A stretch of 64,000 nt of DNA from Nitrospira_D sp019636945 (GTDB taxonomy: Bacteria; Nitrospirota; Nitrospiria; Nitrospirales; Nitrospiraceae). The position numbers and the translations under genes are program-made. This document shows, one piece after another, positions 59,725 to 64,000 of the stretch. Below the pieces are notes generated by a model, which was not told where the DNA came from, made no database searches, and saw only the letters and a program-made list of their open reading frames with translations. Location of the stretch: NCBI RefSeq assembly GCF_047338595.1, contig NZ_JBLFBO010000005.1, positions 164,828 to 228,827 of the forward strand, written 5' to 3'. The first letter of the stretch is position 1, and the number at the start of each line of letters is the position of its first letter.

Positions 59725-62700
59725 ATGGGTATTTCAAGAGGGCATGTATGGCCGAGGATATTGGGGATTGCAGCCAGCTTCATAGTGCCTTTGGCAGTAT
59801 CGATGGCGTGGGCTGCGGAACAGCATGGTCACCAGGGCAGCGCGGAGCAGGCATCTGCGAAAAAGGTGATCTATCGTGAAGGCGGGGCAGTCCTTCATGA
59901 CCGCATGATGGACGAAATCAAGCGGCAGCAGGAATTCATCGGAAAGAAGGGAAGGTACGACACAAGTGCCAACAGCCACATGATGCAACAGGGCGTGTTG
60001 CTGGTAGCGGATGATCCGGACAAAGTCTCGGTCACCAACGGACAGCGCTGTCCGGCGACTGCACCCATCAAGGACTACCACGTCACCGCGATCAACATTG
60101 AAATCACCCTGAGCCGGTTTCTTGATTACTTCCCAGGGTACATGTATGTCCTGAACGAAAATCTGGATAAAGCACGAGCCGAGGAGACGGCGAACAAGGA
60201 AGCACGGGAAAAGGAAAACGATCCCGGCGCCCTGTCGAACGGTCTGCAGGGTGATGTGATCCAACCGCTCGTCATCCGGGCGAATCAGGGTGATTGTCTC
60301 AAGCTGACCCTCCATAACCAGATTGCCGATGAGCCGACCAACCTCGTCATCAACGGGTCGTCGATGGTGATTTCATCCACCGGCAAGCCGGCAACCCCAT
60401 CGAATCCGGATACGACCGTGGCGGTGGGGAAACAGCAAAGTTTTGAATGGTACATCAAGCCGGATACACAAGAGGGCGCACGGTTTCTCCGGTCACATGC
60501 CTCACGTGAACAATTCAATCTTGGATTGATCGGCATGTTGGTCGTTGAGCCACGCGGCTCACGCTACCTCAGTCCGTTCGATGGAAAGCCGATGGCGAGC
60601 GGCTGGGAAGCCATGATCGAAGATCCGAACGGGGCGGATTTTCGTGAATTCGCGATCTTTTATCATGAGGCAGGCGATGAGGCCTTCAGGATTTTGAACA
60701 AGAATGGTGAGATGTTGCCGCAGCGCGATCCTCACACCGACTCGTATCGACCGGGAGCGCGTTTGTTGAACTATCGGAGTGAGCCGCACGGTACACGCAT
60801 CGAACTCCAAGCCCATATGGGGTTCTATGGCGATGAGTCTATGGCCTATGGGTCCTACACATTCGGTGACCCGGCTACGACCATTCCGCGTTCGTATCTC
60901 GGTGATCCGGCCAAGTTCCGGATGGCGGGTGGCTCAGAGATCGTGCATTCGCATCACCTCCATGGCGGGTCCATTCGCTGGGCACGTCAGCCCGGGAACA
61001 GCAACCTGGATTTTGCTGCTTCCAGTAATGGTCCGGTGAAGTTCCCGCTCATTAGCGACACCTCTGATCGTCTCGACGTGCAGTCCATTGGGCCGACGGA
61101 GATTTATGATCAGGTGATCGAGGGCGGTTCGGGAGGACTGCAGGCGTTGGCCGGAGAATTCGTATTCCATTGCCACATTCCGCAGCACTACGTGACGGGC
61201 ATGTGGGGATTCTGGCGGGTGTACAACACCCTGCAAGCACCAGGGTTCCAGACGGATGTGATGAAGCCGTTGGTTGAATTGCCCGACCGTGTCGGCCGTA
61301 TGAGGACCGGTGTCGCAAGTGATAAGCTCGTGGGGACGATGGTCGATTGGTACGGTGGTAAGAAATTCGAGATCACCAAGGACAAGTCCGATTGGAAAGC
61401 CAACCCAGCCAAGGTCTCCATCAAGGATTGGGTGGAGATGCAGGTGCCGCCGCAGGGCAAGCCGGGGCACAAGAACACAGAGAAGGAACAGACCCTGGCC
61501 TACGACTCGACGGTCAATGACTGGGCTTGGGACGGAATGAAAGCGCTGAGTGAGCCTGAAACGACGTACGAATGGGTGAACTACAAGTCGTCGACGCCTG
61601 GCAAGCGCCAGGAGATTCTCTTCGACCCGCGAAGCGGAAAGCTGTCGTGGCCGTGGCTGCGGCCGCATCTCGGCAGACGAGTGCCGTTCTCGCCGAGCCA
61701 CAGCGGGGCGCCCTGGTTGGAGCCGATTCATCGTCGTGATGATGGCAGTAACTCAACCGAGCCTGCCAAGCCTGGAGAGCAGGGTCCATGGAGTCTTTGT
61801 CCGGAAGGCGCGCCGGTCAAGAAGTTCAACATTCATGCGATCACCTTGCCTATTACCTTGAAGGGGGCGACGGCCAAGACACCGGCGATCGTCGATCCGG
61901 GCGGATTGCTTTATGTGCTGCATGAAGAGGAAGCCGAGGTCCGTAAGAATCGAGCGAAGCAGTTTCCGCTGGTCATTCGTGGAAACGTGCAGGACTGTAT
62001 TGACGTCGTCTATAAGAGCGAGCTGAAAGATGATACGCGGCAAGGGTTCTCCAGCAAGACGAACCTGCATCCGCACATGTTCCAGTTCGACACGCAAGCC
62101 TCCGATGGACCCATCATCGGCTTCTCCTATGAGATGTCACTCCGTCCGTTCACGATCTTGAAGGACGAGCACCCAGGCAAGGGTATGCCGGTCCCGATGA
62201 ACACGACGATCGAGGCGGATGCCGCCAAGGGGGCGACCAGCATCAAGGTCAAGGATGCGTCAAAGTTCCACGTCAAGACGGAGTTGGGCGTGGGAATGGA
62301 TGAAGTGAATGGATTCGAGTCAGCCCGTATCAGCAAGATCGACGGCAATACGATCACTTTTGAGCGGCCGTTGCTGCATGCTCATAAGAAGGGTGAGATT
62401 GCCTCGGTCGAGTGGATCCGCGAGCGCTGGTATGTGGACGCCGACTTCGGCACCACGTTCTGGCATGACCATGTGTATGGTCTCGATTCGTGGGGGCATG
62501 GGCAGTATGCTTCATTCATCACGGAACCGCCGCGATCGACCTACCATGATCCGGTCACGGGGAAGGAAATCAGGAGCGGCCCCGTCGCGGACATCCACAC
62601 GACCGAACCGGTGTCCGCCCATATCAGGGGGTCATTCCGTGAGATCGTGACCCATGTCATGGATTCCAACCCTCGGGCGGCGGAATTGATTACGGCCGAC

Positions 62701-64000
62701 AATCCACAGGCCAGGGTCGGCGCAATATCCGTGGATGGGACGCCGTCGGCGGTCTATCCGGCCAAACTCAATCTGTCGCCGATGAAGTTCTTGAACGGCG
62801 GTGAAGCCACGACCGGTGGCGGGTACAACATGCGGGTAGAGCCCTTGTCTGTCCGTTTGGCAAACAACCCGGATCCTTCGAAATTGTTCAGCAGTGTGAT
62901 CCACGGAGATCCGGATACGCTGATGTTGAGGGCCTATCTGGGCGATCCAGTGGTGGTCAGATTGCTGGAAACATCGGCCAACGAAGTGCATTCCTGGCAC
63001 CTCAGCGGTCACTGGTTCCCGATGGAGCGCTATAGCAAGAACTCCATCCCCCGCAGCTCGCTACACGTGGTGATCGGGGAACGGTATGATGCGGCTATTC
63101 CGGCCGCCGGCGGACCACAACAGATGGCGGGCGACTACCTGTACTATAGCGGTCGGGCGTCGCACTTCGTTGAAGGCAGCTGGGGAATTGTCCGAGTTCT
63201 GGACAAGGCGGATGCGACACTCAAACCGCTTCCAGGGCGCAGTGAGATTCCGCAGTCGGCTAAGTCGGTGTGTCCGGCGGATGCACCAGTGAAGAGCTTC
63301 AACGTCTCGGCCATCGACAAAGCGATCCGCTACAACAAGGGGACGCCAGGGACGATGGAAGTCGACTTGGAGCGTAAAATGGTACTGGGGAACGAAAGCG
63401 GGAAGATGTATGTGCTCGAAGGCGAAAAGACCAAAGTCGCGTCGGGCAACCTTGAGCCAAGCCCGTTGACGCTCCACGTCAACGTCGGTGACTGCATCAA
63501 GGTCAATCTGAAGAATGAGATGGCCAAGGACCGCGCAGGATTCCATGTGGATAACCTCGCGTTTGATCCGAAGGAGTCCATGGGCATCAACGCCGGCAAT
63601 AATCCCGGCGATCAGACGGTTGCGCCGGGCCAGAGTAAGACCTATACGTTCTACGCCCATCCGGAGTTTGGGGAGAACTCGGCTCTGATTCAGGACTGGG
63701 GGAACGTGATCGAGAATCCGCGGAACGGACTCTTTGGTGCCGTCATCATCGGGCCGAAGGGGTCGCAGTATCGTGATCCGGTGACCGGCGAGGACCTGGC
63801 CCAGAAGAGCTCGTGGAGGGCGGATGTGATGGTCGATCGGACTGTGTCAGGAAACGAAAAACGGCAGAACTATCGCTCGTTTGCGCTCCTGTTCCAGGAC
63901 GAGGACAATATTACCGGCACGAGCTTCATGCCGTACATCCAAAAAGTGGCCGGCGTGACGGCGGTGAACTATCGGTCGGAGCCGACCGATTACCGCACCG
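59725..64000 (+). CDS. Giant exported multicopper oxidase 3 (runs off the window)
   Basis: At least 1425 residues, no stop before the window edge. ATG 59725 follows GAGAGGAGG (59708-59716). Signal peptide ILGIAASFIVPLAVSMAWAAE. Units begin at about 109 and later as in the other copies. Copper motifs: AGG-x4-HSHHLHGG (408), HCHIPQHYVTGM (482-493), HPHMFQF (782) and WHDHVYG (913-919). Changes: the first His of the HGG box is replaced by Ala, unit 1 lacks HxHG (reads VING), and FHSFSHDRE reads LRSHASREQ. It is the most divergent paralogue and may differ in substrate. Confidence 0.8.
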   Translation, partial: MGISRGHVWPRILGIAASFIVPLAVSMAWAAEQHGHQGSAEQASAKKVIYREGGAVLHDRMMDEIKRQQEFIGKKGRYDTSANSHMMQQGVLLVADDPDKVSVTNGQRCPATAPIKDYHVTAINIEITLSRFLDYFPGYMYVLNENLDKARAEETANKEAREKENDPGALSNGLQGDVIQPLVIRANQGDCLKLTLHNQIADEPTNLVINGSSMVISSTGKPATPSNPDTTVAVGKQQSFEWYIKPDTQEGARFLRSHASREQFNLGLIGMLVVEPRGSRYLSPFDGKPMASGWEAMIEDPNGADFREFAIFYHEAGDEAFRILNKNGEMLPQRDPHTDSYRPGARLLNYRSEPHGTRIELQAHMGFYGDESMAYGSYTFGDPATTIPRSYLGDPAKFRMAGGSEIVHSHHLHGGSIRWARQPGNSNLDFAASSNGPVKFPLISDTSDRLDVQSIGPTEIYDQVIEGGSGGLQALAGEFVFHCHIPQHYVTGMWGFWRVYNTLQAPGFQTDVMKPLVELPDRVGRMRTGVASDKLVGTMVDWYGGKKFEITKDKSDWKANPAKVSIKDWVEMQVPPQGKPGHKNTEKEQTLAYDSTVNDWAWDGMKALSEPETTYEWVNYKSSTPGKRQEILFDPRSGKLSWPWLRPHLGRRVPFSPSHSGAPWLEPIHRRDDGSNSTEPAKPGEQGPWSLCPEGAPVKKFNIHAITLPITLKGATAKTPAIVDPGGLLYVLHEEEAEVRKNRAKQFPLVIRGNVQDCIDVVYKSELKDDTRQGFSSKTNLHPHMFQFDTQASDGPIIGFSYEMSLRPFTILKDEHPGKGMPVPMNTTIEADAAKGATSIKVKDASKFHVKTELGVGMDEVNGFESARISKIDGNTITFERPLLHAHKKGEIASVEWIRERWYVDADFGTTFWHDHVYGLDSWGHGQYASFITEPPRSTYHDPVTGKEIRSGPVADIHTTEPVSAHIRGSFREIVTHVMDSNPRAAELITADNPQARVGAISVDGTPSAVYPAKLNLSPMKFLNGGEATTGGGYNMRVEPLSVRLANNPDPSKLFSSVIHGDPDTLMLRAYLGDPVVVRLLETSANEVHSWHLSGHWFPMERYSKNSIPRSSLHVVIGERYDAAIPAAGGPQQMAGDYLYYSGRASHFVEGSWGIVRVLDKADATLKPLPGRSEIPQSAKSVCPADAPVKSFNVSAIDKAIRYNKGTPGTMEVDLERKMVLGNESGKMYVLEGEKTKVASGNLEPSPLTLHVNVGDCIKVNLKNEMAKDRAGFHVDNLAFDPKESMGINAGNNPGDQTVAPGQSKTYTFYAHPEFGENSALIQDWGNVIENPRNGLFGAVIIGPKGSQYRDPVTGEDLAQKSSWRADVMVDRTVSGNEKRQNYRSFALLFQDEDNITGTSFMPYIQKVAGVTAVNYRSEPTDYRT

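Noticed and set aside
1..64000. CRISPR array, rRNA or tRNA genes
   Set aside because: I read for regular spaced repeats and for tRNA cloverleaf features and saw none; a dedicated tRNA scan would be decisive.

Overview
The window (about 57 % GC by eye) looks like chromosome of a Nitrospirota bacterium, most likely a Nitrospira. This is inferred from the gene repertoire (Kdo/heptose lipopolysaccharide genes, a MutL-like gene cluster with DUF6754-type membrane proteins, giant multicopper oxidases) and from dispersed palindromic intergenic elements. No rRNA, tRNA or CRISPR array was seen.

Positions 1-8239 hold a plus-strand housekeeping run: DUF4149 membrane protein, carA, an SppA-type lipoprotein protease, an M48 lipoprotein protease, carB, greA and a DUF62 SAM hydrolase. 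After a palindromic repeat region, lhgO and bioA lie on the minus strand (8625-11240). A consensus sigma70-type promoter then drives lepA-lepB-rfaE1-kdsB-pyrG-kdsA-kdsD (11456-19510), a unit that combines translation and secretion factors with CMP-Kdo and heptose synthesis. pgsA, a lipoprotein esterase and plsY follow.

Positions 22000-34070 are accessory. They contain a WapI-like protein, an outer-membrane barrel, a HepT/MntA toxin-antitoxin pair, a co-directional block of MutL-like ATPase, barrel/KOW protein and four membrane proteins with no known function (24652-31986), an AbiEii-like nucleotidyltransferase with a 70-residue partner, and an orphan YgiT-type zinc-finger protein. A MEMO-family protein follows at 34171.

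Positions 36137-64000 are the most unusual part: an exported copper-enzyme cluster. Three paralogous giant multicopper oxidases (1647, 1610 and more than 1425 residues) are accompanied by two amicyanin-like cupredoxins, five exported SUMF1/FGE-fold proteins that lack the catalytic cysteines of true FGE, two LolA-like exported proteins, a HEAT-repeat protein and one unknown exported protein. Each oxidase appears to be built of three related units of two cupredoxin domains. The trinuclear-site motifs occur in permuted order, 3-4 before 1-2. Both complete oxidase genes are separated by hairpins from the cupredoxin gene that follows. Size and architecture recall MofA/MnxG-type putative Mn(II) oxidases, but the substrate is unknown. 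Two IS5-family elements, one decayed and carrying a nested MITE-like insertion and one intact, lie just upstream of the third oxidase.
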